From Laburnicola sp. R22_1 (lineage: Eukaryota; Ascomycota; Dothideomycetes; Pleosporales; Didymosphaeriaceae), in NCBI GenBank assembly GCA_014281115.1, contig JACONQ010000011.1, positions 1,860,001-1,924,000 of the forward strand: DNA of 64,000 nucleotides, in the 5' to 3' direction. The position numbers and the translations under genes were made by a program. Within the stretch, counting starts at the first letter, position 1. The number at the start of each line of letters is the position of its first letter. Shown one piece after another: positions 21,871 to 32,909 of the stretch. The notes under the pieces were generated by a model. That model saw only the letters and a list, made by a program, of their open reading frames with translations, did not search any database and was not told where the DNA came from.

Positions 21871-22431
21871 TTACTATTACTACTAGACGTGTAGTATTAC
21901 ACCCCTACCTAGGAGACGCAAACAATAACGCAGCTAGGTATAATAGTTAGACGCCACTTAATATTAACAACTACATAGTCTATACTAAGAACCTATAAAT
22001 AGCTACTATAGAATTAGATTGCTATATTAAAGAGAATATAGATCTTAGTAAGTAGAAGTCTAGAATTAAATAAATAAGCTTTATAATATAGATTACCCTA
22101 TACTAGTTTAGGTATAAGGTGCTTATAACTATTAAAGATAAGAACTAAAAAAATATAAATATTGTTATAAAGTAAGAGTCTAGGTTAGCAGCTATATACT
22201 ACTGCGTAGCTTATAGGAGCAATTACTACCTAATATTAAATCTCTAATTAATAGCTACTTACTTTAAAGATAGTAGTTATATAAAGTAAGTGCTAGAGGC
22301 GTAAAGGATATATAAATACGCAATTATACTATAGGATATTTATAGGTAATAGATAGAGTAAGGCTAGTAAAGTATTAGAGTACTATTTAGTGTTAGAAGT
22401 AGGAAGCGCGCGTATAATTTATTATATATTA

Positions 22432-22456
22432 TAGTAGTAGTAGTAGTAGTAGTAGA
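22432..22456. repeat. TAG trinucleotide run
   Basis: About eight tandem TAG triplets in AT-rich unassigned sequence. Confidence 0.8.
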
Positions 22457-22821
22457 GTGTATATGCGTATATATAGTAGGTTATTTATTATCTAGTAATA
22501 TAGTAGTAGGTAAGTAAGTTAGGGTATTATTATTATAGGGTTAGTTATCTTAGAAGCTAGGAGGAGATATTAGAAAAACTTTAACACAATCTAGTCCTAG
22601 GGCTTAGCGCTTATATATAATATTATGTGGGCGCTATAACGCAATAAAAAATGTAGTAATTAAACGCAGTAGGGCTACTTAAAAACTAATTAAGTGAAGG
22701 CAGTTTATACTTCTGCCTAGAAGGAAGTATTTCTATATAGTTATAAATAATCTAGCTAACTAGTAGAAAGATTAAAGTTATAGTAATAATATTAAAAAGC
22801 TTACTATACTTTTTTTATAAC

Positions 22822-22935
22822 TACCTTTTTACGCTCTTATTAATTACTAAGCAAGAGGCTCTGCTTTTTTGTTATATTATTTAAGATAAAAGCCTTTATT
22901 ATTCTACCCCTAGGTAGTTAATTTAATAACACATA
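22822..22935 (+). repeat. family A short repeat, copy 7
   Basis: It reads ACGCTCTTATTAATTACTAA, GCAAGAGGCTCTGC, then TACCCCTAGGTAGTTAATTT and ends AATAACACATA. A clear target duplication was not found. Confidence 0.7.
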
Positions 22936-23083
22936 CCTTTAGTATTAATCTTACTAAAGGGCTAGTAAAATATAACTAGAATATCTATAAAAGTAACTTA
23001 CTTAAAAATATATAATTATATAAATAATAAAAGAGTTAAAAAGCTAATATATAGCTATATAAATAGGCAGATTTATAACTTAA

Positions 23084-23201
23084 CTTTTTTAATTATTTTA
23101 TGCTCTTTTTAATTACTATGTAGGGGGCTTTGCTTTTTTAATTATATTATTTAAGATAAAAGCCTTTATTGTTCTACCCCTAGGTAGTTAATTTAACAAT
23201 A
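23084..23201 (+). repeat. family A short repeat, copy 8
   Basis: Flanked by a perfect 10-base duplication, TATAACTTAA (23074-23083 and 23202-23211). It starts CTTTTTTAATTATTTTATGC, passes GGGGGCTTTGC and ends TTTAACAATA. Confidence 0.85.
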
Positions 23202-23298
23202 TATAACTTAATAATTACTAATAATAGTAACTATTTTATACCCTAAAAAGTTAAATAAATTAATAACTAACCTACTAAGAAAGATAATAAGATTAATA

Positions 23299-23431
23299 GT
23301 ATGTGTGGCGTTAATTTATCTACCTAGGGGTAGGACGACAAAGGCTTTTATCTTAAATAACATGACAAAAAAAGCAGAGCCCCCTGCTTAGTAATCAAAA
23401 AGAGCGTGAAAAGGGGATTACAAAAAAAGTG
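23299..23431 (-). repeat. family A short repeat, copy 9 (best preserved, 133 bp)
   Basis: Flanked by a perfect 10-base duplication, AAGATTAATA (23289-23298 and 23432-23441). It is nearly unmutated: TATGTGTGGCGTTAATTTAT, CTACCTAGGGGTAGGACGAC, AAAGCAGAGCCCCCTGC, CAAAAAGAGCGTGAAAAGG and an A-rich end. It is the best reference for the family. Confidence 0.9.
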
Positions 23432-23480
23432 AAGATTAATAATATAGTTAGTAATAATAAGGTAGATCTCTAGATTATTG

Positions 23481-23829
23481 TAAGAGTAAATAGTAATAAT
23501 TAGGAGGTCTAAATTAGGCCTAGGAACGCGTGCTTTTCTATATAATGCTTAACTAAATTAAAACTATATATATATATATATATATACTGTATCCTATATA
23601 TATGGTATATATACGAGCGCGTTAAAATATACCATATATTTTCAACCCTAGTACTAGCCTGCACATGTGGCGATTGCAGCATGTGAACGGGGTAGACAAG
23701 ATACATATTCAGTGTCGAAGGTTCAAAATGAATGAAGTTTGAGCATTGATTGAATCACTTCCAGCAACTACCTTAGAGGCTCGTCGTTTGAGCATCAGTT
23801 ATTTCAGAATTGTTTAACCAGGCATCCGC
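23481..23829 (+). promoter_or_regulatory. upstream region of the reductase, with an AT microsatellite
   Basis: This stretch crosses from the AT-rich block into gene island 2. An AT dinucleotide run lies at about 23562-23586. No gene is seen. It should contain the promoter of the reductase starting at 23830; no specific element is claimed. Confidence 0.35.
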
Positions 23830-24625
23830 ATGGCGGAAGCACCGATTGCCCTGATAACGGGGTGTAGCAGTGGTATTGGCAGGCAGCTTGCTCTGGCTTT
23901 TGCTGCACGAGGGGTCACCGTTCTTGCCACAGCGCGGCGCACCGAATCTCTCGATGACTTGGTGAGGCAGCACAGTAACATCGAGGCTTTTGCCCTCGAG
24001 TTGGGCGATCTCGATAGCATTGTACGCTTGAAAGATGCTGTCATCAAGCGAACGGGAGGTCGTCTGGACTTTCTGGTCAATAACGCGGGCACCCACTACG
24101 CAGCAACGGCGTTGGACCTAGACGTGAGGGAGGCAATGGAGCTGTTCAAAGTCAACGTCTTCGCCGTCATGCGCCTCTGTCAGGTATTTGTGCCACTTCT
24201 CCGTAATGCGGCCCGTGGCCGCATAGTGCAGATTGGCAGCGTAACCCGAGACGTGCCAATGGTATGGCAAGGCGCCTACAATGCGTCTAAAGCTGCTCTT
24301 AGCCAGTATACGAAAACTCTGCGACTGGTAAGTACCGCACGGGGTCGGAACGTGCAACCGCTGATAAAGCTTTACAGGAGCTGGCGCCTCTTAACGTTGA
24401 GGTAATTGAGGTTGTAACTGGATTCGTCCGCAGCAACGTCCTACGCCATGGTCTATACGCCCCAGAAGCGTCGTTGTATCTCCCCATCAAAGGTACAATC
24501 GAGAAGATAAAATACGAAGGCAACGCAAATGGTATGGCTACGGAAGCGTATGCGGCAGCGGTTGTCAACAAATTGATGCGAAGACGCGTTGCCTCGGAGA
24601 TATGGGATGGCGCTATGGCATGGTA

Positions 24626-26762
24626 ACATGTTGGTTCAGCACTTGGCGCGGTTCGGCAAATGGCGCACCCCCGCATTTTCCACCCAATCCTTCACCCACC
24701 CATAACTCAGCCAATATGGATCCAATTGACAAGGCAATTGAAGAAATCGAATCGCGCGGACCAGGAGAAGAATTCTCGTATCGAAAAATAGCGAAAAAAT
24801 ATGGTGTACCAGACACTACGCTGAGGAGGATACACCATGGCAAAAACGTGCCGATGAAAGAGCAACAACTCCAACGGCGAAAACTTACCCCTCAACAAGA
24901 ACTGGAGCTTGTAAGCTATATAGAAAAGCTTACAGGCCGTCGTCTACCACCTACAAGGGAGATGCTGCAGAATTTTGCTTCATCAATTGCAAAAACCAAC
25001 AGCGAACAACCAGTAGGAAAAAGCTGGGTTACCCAATTCATCAACCGTTACAACGTCGAAATCACCCCCCATTGGGTTACTGGAATGGATCGCGCGCGCC
25101 ACCAAGCTAATTCAGGGGCTAAATACGAGCAATTCTTTCAACTTCTGCTAGAGAAAATGGAGGAGTACAATATAGAGCCTCGTCACACGTACAATATGGA
25201 TAAGAAGGGCTTCCTTACAGGAGTGATTGGAAGAAGCAAAAGGATCTTCAGCAAAGCTATGTGGGACCGCAGGGAAGTGAAATCAGCCCTCCAAGATGGC
25301 AACAGAGAGTGGATGACCATCCTAGCTTGCGTCTGCGCTGATGGAACTGCGTTGCCACCAGGGCTACTATTTGCAGCTGCCAATAACGCTCTCCAATCGG
25401 CCTGGGTAGAGGATATTAAGGCTGGGAAGCATGAGGTATTCGTCACTACATCTCCTAATGGATGGACCAACAACGATATAGGCCTTGCGTGGCTCGAGCA
25501 GGTCTTCGATCGGTACACAAAAGCGAAAGCTCGTCGATCCTACCGACTACTGATCGTGGATGGCCATGGGTCCCACGTAACGAGAGAGTTTATCGACTAC
25601 TGTGACCACAATCGGATTCTCCTTATGATATTCCCCCTCACAGTACCCACACGCTGCAGCCCCTTGATGTAGTACTCTTTAAGCCTCTCTCATCAGCCTA
25701 CTCAAAAGCCCTCACTACCTATCTCCACGAGGCCCAGGGGCTACTCTCAGTAAAGAAAGGAGACTTCTTCCCTCTCTTCTGGGAAGCCTGGACCATCTCC
25801 TTCAAGAAGAAAACGATTCTAAAGTCCTTTGAGGCCACTGGTATATGGCCCCGTAACGCTGAGGTTATCCTTCAGAAATACAGGCCATCAACTCCAGTGG
25901 AGCAGGATTCGAGAGAGAGCAGTACCTCTGTACTCAGCGGCAAGGATTGGCTCAAAATCGAGACCCTCGTGCGTAATACTGTGAGGGAGGAGGGCAGTAG
26001 GGAGGTGCAGAAGCTGAAGCGTTCTCTCCACCACATCTCTGTTCAAAATGACATCCTCCACGCTGAGGTACAAGGCCTGACAAAGGCCCTACAAGTCAAG
26101 AAGAAGCAGCAGAAGAAGAGCAAGCCTCTAGACCTGCAACAACGCAGGGAGTACCACGGTGGTGCAGTTTTCTGGTCCCCGAGGAAGCTGAGGGAGGCTA
26201 GAGTACGCGAGAGCGTTGTAGATAAGGAGAAAGAGAAAGTAGAACTCGAAAAAGCGCGTAAGAAGGCAGAAATAACCTCAGCTAAGCTACGTAACCTGCA
26301 GGAGAAGAAAGAGAGAGAAAGGTTGAGGGTTAAGAAAAGGGAGGAAAAGGAGAGGGTCGCGGCGGAGAAACAGGCTGAGCAACAACGGAGGATTCAGGAG
26401 AAAGAAAACTCCGAAAAGGCTATACAAACTTCCAAAAAGGGAAAGAGGAAGGCCTCAAAGCCTGCCGCAGCGCCAAAACAGAAAAAAAAGCAACGTGTGG
26501 TGGTTGCTGAGGGTAGGGGGATAGGGGTGATGAAATGGGGCGTGATCCAGCACCCACAACAACAACGCGCCGTGGCCGCAACATCAAACTTCCAGCGAAA
26601 TTCCAGTAGTACATCTTTTTCGCAGCAATTTATATAGTAATTGAATGAATTATTAGAATATTCTAGCTATTGTGGATGGCTCAGTAACGAGGTGTTGTAA
26701 ACTGCGTGATTTGGTTGGGGTGCGCCATTTGCCGAACCGCGCCAAGTGCTGAACCAACATGT
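24626..26762 (+). mobile_element. pogo-1: pogo/Fot-like DNA transposon, 2137 bp, inside the reductase gene
   Basis: Inverted repeats of 46 bases, identical at both ends (24626-24671 and 26717-26762), start ACATGTTGGTTCAGC and end GGCGCACCCC. The TA target duplication is at 24624-24625 and 26763-26764. The element carries one transposase frame on the + strand. The composition is that of normal genes with no RIP-type stops, unlike the other elements in this window. It is the least decayed complete element here. Confidence 0.95.
24716..26637 (+). pseudogene. pogo-1 transposase with one frameshift
   Basis: The frame from ATG 24716 runs to TAG 25670-25672, and the +1-shifted continuation to 26637. 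One missing C in the run of five at 25633-25637 explains the break, since six would give FPPHSTHTLQPLDVVLF. Corrected length would be 640 residues. Order: N-terminal helix-turn-helix (about 1-60), Tc5/CENP-B-type DNA-binding segment (about 65-150), DDE domain with YNMDKKGF, VDGHGSH and LQPLDVV supplying the three Asp, then a long charged coiled-coil-like tail rich in Lys, Glu and Arg. The third Asp lies downstream of the shift, so the protein as read is inactive. A sequencing error in the C run cannot be excluded. Confidence 0.85.
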
Positions 26763-26900
26763 TATCTCCGCTTTTTGGTTACCTTTTTCCCGTTGCGCAT
26801 CTTGGTAAGAGTTTTAGCCCCGAATTGGAGAACAGATCTAACTAGACTTCCTTATCGCAGAATTGGATCCTCTACTATAGGTTTGAATTGGGCCGTTTAA

Positions 26901-27126
26901 GGTCTTCTCCTTAACATAGAGTCTTCGAAAATGGACCATAAGCAACATCTTCCGCATAATTCAGCTAAATAGTCTTCTATCTTATACAATACACAATAGC
27001 GAGAGCTCATAGATGGTGGCTCACGAGGCTGGGGTCGGTGGTGGGCCTACAAATTACAGACCATTTCCCTAGAGCTGGTGGAGAAGAGACGTGTAATATT
27101 TCTGTGTGATATCATTAGCTTAATAA
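26901..27126. other. short intergenic gap between convergent genes
   Basis: It lies between the stop codon of the reductase (+) and the stop codon of the Old Yellow Enzyme (-), so it should hold both transcription ends. No other feature is seen. Confidence 0.4.
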
Positions 27127-28602
27127 TTAATCACGACCCCGGCTTTCGACGGGTCCAGGACGCAATTTGAAAGGATTTTGGCTTACAGTTTCGGCACCAG
27201 CTACAACGGAGCGAATCTTTGTGCCGATCCAACCTGGAGACGGCGCTGACTCGACGTCAAACCTTGCTTTTTCGTCGGACAGGCGCTCGTTGAACATTAT
27301 CTTGACCGGTAATTCTGGAAACTTTACAGCAGGTCGGGCAAGACCGACGAGGTCGCACGCACCGCTCTGGAGTGCAGCGTTGATACCGTTCCGGCTCCGG
27401 AAGCCTCCAGTGACTATAAGTACGAGATCTTGATTCCTCTTCCGGATCTCGTCACAGGCTTGTAAGAAGAATCCCTCACGCTTCAGGCTTCGCTTGCTAG
27501 GTGAGCTAGCTGGAGACACGGAGTTACTCGTGCTCATCATCTGTGCAAACGGTGAGATTGTACCAATGAGCAGGCATTGGCCTCCAGGGCTTACTATGGG
27601 ATCTTCGAAAGAGCCGCCGCTGACCTGAATATAATCGACTTGCTCCTTGGCTATCAGATCAACTTGTTCTAGCATGTCCTCGAATCCTGCAGCATTCATG
27701 TGGTCCGCAGAATTGATCTTGACGCCAACACAGAATGAAGCGGGAACCGCTTCGCGAACGGCGCGTATGACACGAAGAACAATTTCGGCACGCTTTCCAG
27801 CAGAGCCTCCATATTCGTCCGAGCGCGTGTTGGCGGACGAAGAAAGAAACTGCGAGAGAAGGAATCCGTCTATGCGTGGTTTAGCATTGTATCTAATGGT
27901 TCAGGACTTATTTGGAGTGCTCTTACGCCCTGCATGAATCTCAACGCCATGGAAACCAGCCCGTGATGCAAGGCTTGCAGCCCGTACGAACCGAGCAATC
28001 ACATCATCAACCTGAGCCGAAGTTATCTGCTGTGGCGTCCCAAACATGACTCTTCCGACAACCCAGGCGAGCGCGTTGTCGCCGAGGTTGAGTGGAATAG
28101 CACTGGGGGCAATGTTTTTGGATAGCACACATTTCTTTCCAGCCCCAAGCGGGGACTGTCGACCAGGGTGGTTTCTAGAGCCTGCAATTAGTTTATGGAG
28201 CTTGAAGAACCAACTCCGCAAGCGTGTATGTCTCCTTACAGCTGAGCAATAATGATAGATTCATGACGTCGGACAGCATCAGCCCATTTGCTCCACTGCT
28301 CTAAAGTAGCCGAGTCTGAACACGATACGGCAACGTCCCCATTCTTGCCGAGATAGCGTTCGTCTATCATGATATTGCCTGAAGCATCATCAGTAACAAT
28401 GCTCCCCATGCGCTAAGTCTGAAGAATTACCAGTAACCAACATGCCCCATCCGCCTTGAGCCCATCGCGCGTACACTCGCCGAAGCGCTGCAGTCGGTTG
28501 TCCGTCAACTGCCAGTGTCTCGGACGTGGCGGATTTAACAAGCCGATTCTTCAGCATCAGCCCGCAAGGGAGCCGCAATGGCTGGCTAGCGGCAGAATTC
28601 AT
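27127..28602 (-). CDS. Old Yellow Enzyme family NADH:flavin oxidoreductase, 415 aa
   Basis: Five exons: 28602-28431, 28378-28240, 28174-27927, 27869-27595 and 27540-27127. The introns are 52, 65, 57 and 54 bases and splicing restores every family motif. Landmarks are LKNRLVKSATSE near the N terminus, AQLNHPGRQSP (about 102-112), EIHAGHGFLLSQFLS with the substrate-binding His pair (His184, His187), RSDEYGGS, YIQVSGGSFEDP, VTGGFRSR (FMN phosphate binding) and LVGLARPA. The FMN TIM-barrel enzyme would reduce activated C=C bonds with NAD(P)H. It is divergent from the flavin monooxygenase with 621 bases between starts, suggesting co-regulation. Plausible roles are reduction of an enone in a metabolite or of a ring-cleavage product; the substrate is unknown. 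Confidence 0.88.
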
Positions 28603-29223
28603 CGGGAAAGAATTCGAAGTTGAAGTCGAACCCGTCAGTTACTACGTGTGCGCTTGAGTTGCAAAGGATTTGATCAGATAGAGACGCAGTTTGGCCATTT
28701 TGACCGTTCTCATGTGGACAGTCCAGGGGCTGCTGCCGCCGCTTGGTAAGCTCTCGGCGTTTCATCGGTGGATTTACTAAACGCCGTGAGAATATGCCTA
28801 CCTAGGTATGTGGCATCTTCTCGGCTTTGTACGCGTTTCCAGCATGTGTAACTCAACCCAAGCATGATTGGCCTAAGTTGTATGCTCCCTGCGTTTCTGC
28901 GCCTTTCCGGGCGTCTGTGCGGCCCGACGGCCGACTATAACGGATATGAATGAATGAATGAAACGGCGTCAGAAGATGCCCGGGGGTGAATCGGCCCGCG
29001 GAGCATCTCTTTTCATATCCGGAACAACACAGTGCAGCACCTATTTTGCGGGGATGCCGCTACTGGTGTTCGAAACATGACCTACAATCTTCCGTGCTGG
29101 CTGCTACCTTATCACGAGCCCGAGCAGCTGGCCTCGCCCGCGTCGGTGCATCTTAAGCATGTGTATCCTTCAGTCTAGGCTACCCAGGAAGCTGTACACT
29201 TGCCCGCCAAATCGTCGTCCCAA
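28603..29223. promoter_or_regulatory. divergent promoter region of the OYE and FAD monooxygenase genes
   Basis: 621 bases lie between the two divergent start codons. A cluster of CGG and CCG triplets sits at about 28918-28936, including CGGCCCGACGGCCG. Zn2Cys6 regulators bind paired CGG triplets, and one such regulator is encoded nearby, so this is a candidate operator only. A short GAAT repeat lies at about 28946-28960. Confidence 0.35.
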
Positions 29224-31230
29224 ATGCTGGAGGAAACTCAGGTTGTCATTGTCGGAGCGGGCCCTGCAGGGCTTACGCTTGGTCTCTGTCTCGCTCAGCA
29301 TCAGGTCACTGTATGAATCCACCCGTCGCTATTTGAGATCCAGCGGCTGATTTATGGTACGGTCAATTATTTTGGAGAAGGAAAAGGAGATCACCACTGA
29401 TCCTCGAGGTGTGTATCTCACGGGAGATGCTGTGAGAGTTTTTCATAGTCTAGGACTGGGTCCTGACTTTGCGGATATTGGGCACGGTACGTGCACTGCA
29501 GTTGATGAGCAAAACGCAGACTGGGAATCTAACCCATACACCTTTGATAGTGGTCCAGAAAGTCAACTTTCACAAGACATCGTTTTGTGCCAAACCGTTC
29601 TTCACTCTGGACACTGGGTCGGACGTCTTGAATCAAGCGTTACCCACTGGTCTCCTGCAAATTCAGCCTCGCCTTGGTTCGTGCCCCGGGAGCTTACTCG
29701 TGTCATGCTTGAGGTCTGACCGAGACAGAACTTTCCTTAAGGCGCCAAATCGAAGATTCCAATTTCTGCACCTTACGGACAGGATGCAAGGTGGTCAGTC
29801 GACTGCAAGAAGACCCTCCAACGATCGCATATCGTAAGGAAGATGGTTCTCAACATCTAGTCCGAGCTCAATGGCTCATCGGCGCTGATGGGAAGGTGGG
29901 TGTGGTCCGAAAGCACTTCCTCGAAGCATCTGCGGGAATCAAACAAGAAGACGGCATTTATCGTTATAGTGGAACTTGGGTGGCCTCAAACTTGAGACTT
30001 CGGCTGCCGACACCGCAGACTCATCCGAAATTTCCACTATGGGATCTTGGGTATACGCCAGAGCAGGTGTATGATCTCTTCTGGCCGAAGGGCTGGCACT
30101 TTTGCAGTCCTCCCGGTAAGGCCACGGCCGCTGGAAGGTTCGGGCCGTATGAACAGCGGCTTTGGCGTCATGAGTTTCGTCAGGAAGATTTGAATGACGA
30201 TATGGACCCCGTGGAGCTTTTATGGGATCACCTAAGCCCAATGATCGTCCGGGACCGAGACGAAAACGGTCTGCTCTTCCCTCAACGCGTGCAGTTCCCC
30301 CGCGACTGCATAGAAATCGTCCGCTGCCGACCCTTCCGCTTCATCCATAAAGTTGTGAACAAATGGTTCGCCGGCCGAACGATTCTAATTGGGGATGCGG
30401 CCCACGTATTTCCTCCTTTTGCCGGGCAAGGCATAGGGAGTGGCATTCGCGATGCACACCAACTCGCGTGGCGGCTCGCCCTGCTGCTGAAGGACCCCAA
30501 CATATCGCAAACCGCATCCAAAGATTTTCTTGAAGCGTGGGCGCTGGAACGCCGCAAGAGCGTTAATGACGCGGCTCTTCTGTCGCTCCTGAATGGCCAC
30601 CTGTGTAACAATAAGCCGGCCTTCTGGCTCTTGGGCTTGTTGCTTCTGGTTACATTTCTGGATTCCATTCCCTTCTTCCACCGAATCTTGGATGTCCAAG
30701 GGATCAAGGAGCGTGAGGCCTTCACCACCGTAAAAAACGGCTTTTTCCTCAAACAATACCACGGCGGATCTCGGCTTGCTCAAATCGTCGTGCAGTCGTA
30801 CCGAGAAGGCCCGATCCTTTCGGATCAGATGCTTAGGGCAAAAACAAGCGTGTTGAGTCTACTAGTCATCACCCATGGAAACCACACCAAAGATTATGAG
30901 GAAGCCAGGGCAGCAATTGAAGCAGCGTCCATCAGTTCTGTTGTCCTCTCCACAGAGTCGATCCGGCTTTTCAGCCCCACTCCTGTAGCCAAATCACCAC
31001 GAGGGTCAAGTGGCTGCCTCCAGGATGACATGGAAGTCTTTTGGCCTACTGCGGACTGGCAAAATGTACCGGGAATTCAACCAGGTTACGACCCACGCTC
31101 ATTCGTTGACCGTCTTGGCAGTAGAACCACATTCGCCCTCATAAGGCCTGACTTTTTTTTATTTTCTCGCGCTAAAGACGTTGGGGAGCTAGCAAAATGC
31201 TTATCCATGTTGCGAGCTTGGTTATATTGA
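29224..31230 (+). CDS. FAD-dependent aromatic monooxygenase (MhpA/phenol hydroxylase-like), about 612 aa
   Basis: Best model has four exons: 29224-29310, about 29363-29486, 29551-29676 and 29729-31230. Introns 2 and 3 (64 and 52 bases) are canonical and restore QKVNFHKTSFCA and QPRLELSLRRQIEDS. Motifs are the Rossmann fingerprint VIVGAGPAGLTLG (about 9-21), the DG motif GADGKVGVVRK (about 164-174) and GDAAHVFPPFAGQG (about 334-347). A C-terminal thioredoxin-like part ends in RPDFFLFSRAKD. The family uses NAD(P)H, FAD and O2 to hydroxylate phenolic rings. Intron 1 is odd: donor GTATGA (29311) and branch CTGAT are good, but where family alignment requires the acceptor the sequence reads TACGG, without AG. 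The next AG (29375-29376) would delete five residues of strand beta-2, including the Glu expected to bind the FAD ribose. The gene may be damaged. Confidence 0.82.
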
Positions 31231-31824
31231 GGAAAAAAAAGGATACGTTTGTATCGATTGCGCAGAGGATTGCATGGGCTCGATTTCATTATCCTGTGCA
31301 CGTTCTATGAGAAACGCGGTAGCGCCAGTTACTAAGCAGCTTGTAATCTATTGGGATAGAATGGATCTCTTCCGCTACGTTCTGCCATCGCCAGGTTGTC
31401 CAAGAAGCTCATGAGCTTAATAAGAAAGACTTCTCTCCGTCAGCAACATGCGGCCATAATGCCCTCACTCTTTGGGTGCTGTTGCAACAGTGACATATAT
31501 TGCAACCTCCTGAGTACACAGAGCATATAGACCGGACAGAAGTGACGTGAAGAAATGTATTCTATACTGCCAGGTTCACTGACCAACACAATAAACGTTG
31601 TACATGGCGACGAGCGAAAAGGACTAAGATTAGGACGGATAAGGGCCATTCCGATTCGCTAACAAAACATCCTTCGACTTCCCTTAACATCGGTCACCAC
31701 CATCGCGTAGCTACTTGAAGTACAAGCCACTGGACCCACACCACTACGGAAGACATCATATTTATCCTCAAGAACATTGTCAGCGACAGGCATAGCCGAA
31801 AGAGTGCTGTTCTTCCAACGAGGC
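31231..31824. other. intergenic between convergent genes
   Basis: It lies between the stop of the FAD monooxygenase (+) and the stop of the FAH-family gene (-). No coding exon or repeat was recognised. Confidence 0.4.
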
Positions 31825-32909
31825 TTACTCAAACTTCATCCTGTTCCTTAGAGCCCCGACTTTTGGCATTGCGATCTCGACAACATCGCCGTTCTGCAAC
31901 GTCGTCTTTGGCTTTCGAAATATGCCAACACCCTTAGGCGTGCCAGTCATGACTGCCGTGCCTGCTGGAATTGTTGTGCCTGTACCAGATTAGCAAGGTA
32001 CAATTCCCGGTCGTTTGCAGCGCTTTCCTACTCACCTTGACTCATGTGGCTGAGAATTTTTTCTGGAGAGAAAATCATGTCTTTTTGAAAGTCGAGTTCT
32101 TGCCGCACTTCTCCATTTACCTTGACGGTGATGCCATCAAGCTTTGCACTCTCGTAAAGCTCAGGGCTAATGAGAACTGGCCCAATGGGCGCGAAACGAT
32201 CAAAAGCTTTGGCAAAGAAGAACTGGCCGGCCGAGTTCTTAGGAAGCTGGAACATGCGGCAAGACAGGTCATTACCGACCGTATAGCCCATGATGAAGCT
32301 CTTAGCATCACTCGGGGAAACGTCGCGGCACTCCTTGGAGGTAACAAAGACGAGCTCGCCCTGTTGAAGAACATTCGGTCAGGGCATCAACGTTCAACAC
32401 TGCGGTGTAATATCGTACCTCGTAGTCAAGAAGGCTCTTTGCGCAGAAGTCGTTTATGGGAATCTCTTCATCCGGATGCGCAAGGGCTGCAGCAGGCTTT
32501 GTCCAAAGTGGTGGGTAGGATGGAATATTGAGCTTTTCGTGCAAATGCATTAGCAGACATTCGGTCAGGATTGGATGGGTTACATACAGATGCTTCCTTG
32601 GCGTGACTCCGATAGTTCAGGCCTACACAGTATATCGGGATGTCATCTCGAAGCAATGGCGCCAGCAGCTATTCGTACAATTAGACGCCGACAGATGGAT
32701 TGCTACGTGAACGTGGTGCAAAGATGACTCACTCGGCGAACCGTTACGGTCCTTTTCCCAGATTTCGTGACGAACGCATCATAGGATCCGAAAGCTTCTA
32801 GCTTGGTTCCCGGAGACGGCGGCCCTTCATCTCCAGGTCCCAGGTCTGCAAAACAAGGGCCGCCGCCCTCTTCGCTTTCAAAGCGCACGAGACGGGAGAA
32901 GGACGCCAT
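31825..32909 (-). CDS. FAH-family hydrolase (fumarylpyruvate/acylpyruvate hydrolase-like), 283 aa
   Basis: Five exons (32909-32733, 32668-32588, 32532-32419, 32360-32036, 31979-31825) with introns of 64, 55, 58 and 56 bases, all GT..AG, join in frame. Motifs are YCVGLNYRSHAKEA (about 72-85) and the metal-binding acids in DYEGEL (Glu124, Glu126), whose codons flank the third intron. GYTVGNDLSCR (Asp155) and MTGTPKGVG near the C terminus complete the set. The fold binds a divalent metal and splits C-C bonds in 2,4-diketo or hydroxymuconate-type acids, or isomerises them. Such enzymes act after ring cleavage in homoprotocatechuate, gentisate and related pathways. With the extradiol dioxygenase and flavin hydroxylase in this window it suggests an aromatic catabolic route. 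It is divergent from the regulator, 286 bases away. Confidence 0.9.

Larger units (their letters stand above)
5236..23480. other. AT-rich, RIP-type transposon block
   Basis: The whole interval is strongly A+T-rich and has no undamaged gene. Recognisable pieces are listed separately: gypsy-1 with its nested Tc1 element, repeat families A to D and simple repeats. Former coding frames can be followed through it, broken mainly by TAA and TAG where CAA, CAG or TGG is expected, which is the mark of repeat-induced point mutation. Stretches not listed separately, such as 5561-5790, 16862-17391, 19171-19357 and 21871-22820, hold only degenerate sequence that I cannot assign. Confidence 0.8.
23830..26900 (+). 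pseudogene. AYR1-like short-chain dehydrogenase/reductase split by a transposon
   Basis: Exon 1 (23830-24327) and exon 2 (24378-24623, continuing at 26763-26900) are joined by a 50-base intron with a CTGAT branch. Without the transposon at 24626-26762 the gene would encode 293 residues. Motifs are TGCSSGIG (10-17), NNAG (84-87), catalytic Ser137 and YNASK (Tyr150, Lys154). The tail GAMAWYLRFLVTFFPLR suits the fungal family of NADPH-dependent 1-acyldihydroxyacetone-phosphate reductases and related SDRs. The insertion puts a TAA directly after Trp248 (TA of the target site plus A of the transposon). A truncated 248-residue protein would keep the active site and lose 45 C-terminal residues. Both halves are free of other stops, so the loss looks recent. 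Whether the short form works is unknown. Confidence 0.85.

Noticed and set aside
5236..23480. AT-rich block as a centromere or replication origin
   Set aside because: The content is explained by recognisable RIP-damaged transposons; no satellite array or origin signature was seen.
24299..24676. Open frame on the - strand across the reductase/transposon junction
   Set aside because: It spans a transposon border and an intron of the reductase and has no family signature.
27541..27594. A 54-base in-frame insertion (18 extra residues) in the Old Yellow Enzyme
   Set aside because: The segment has GTAAGC and CACAG ends and interrupts a conserved region, so it is best read as an intron.
30282..30783. 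Long open frames on the - strand inside the FAD monooxygenase
   Set aside because: They mirror the codon structure of the real gene on the + strand and have no domain motif.
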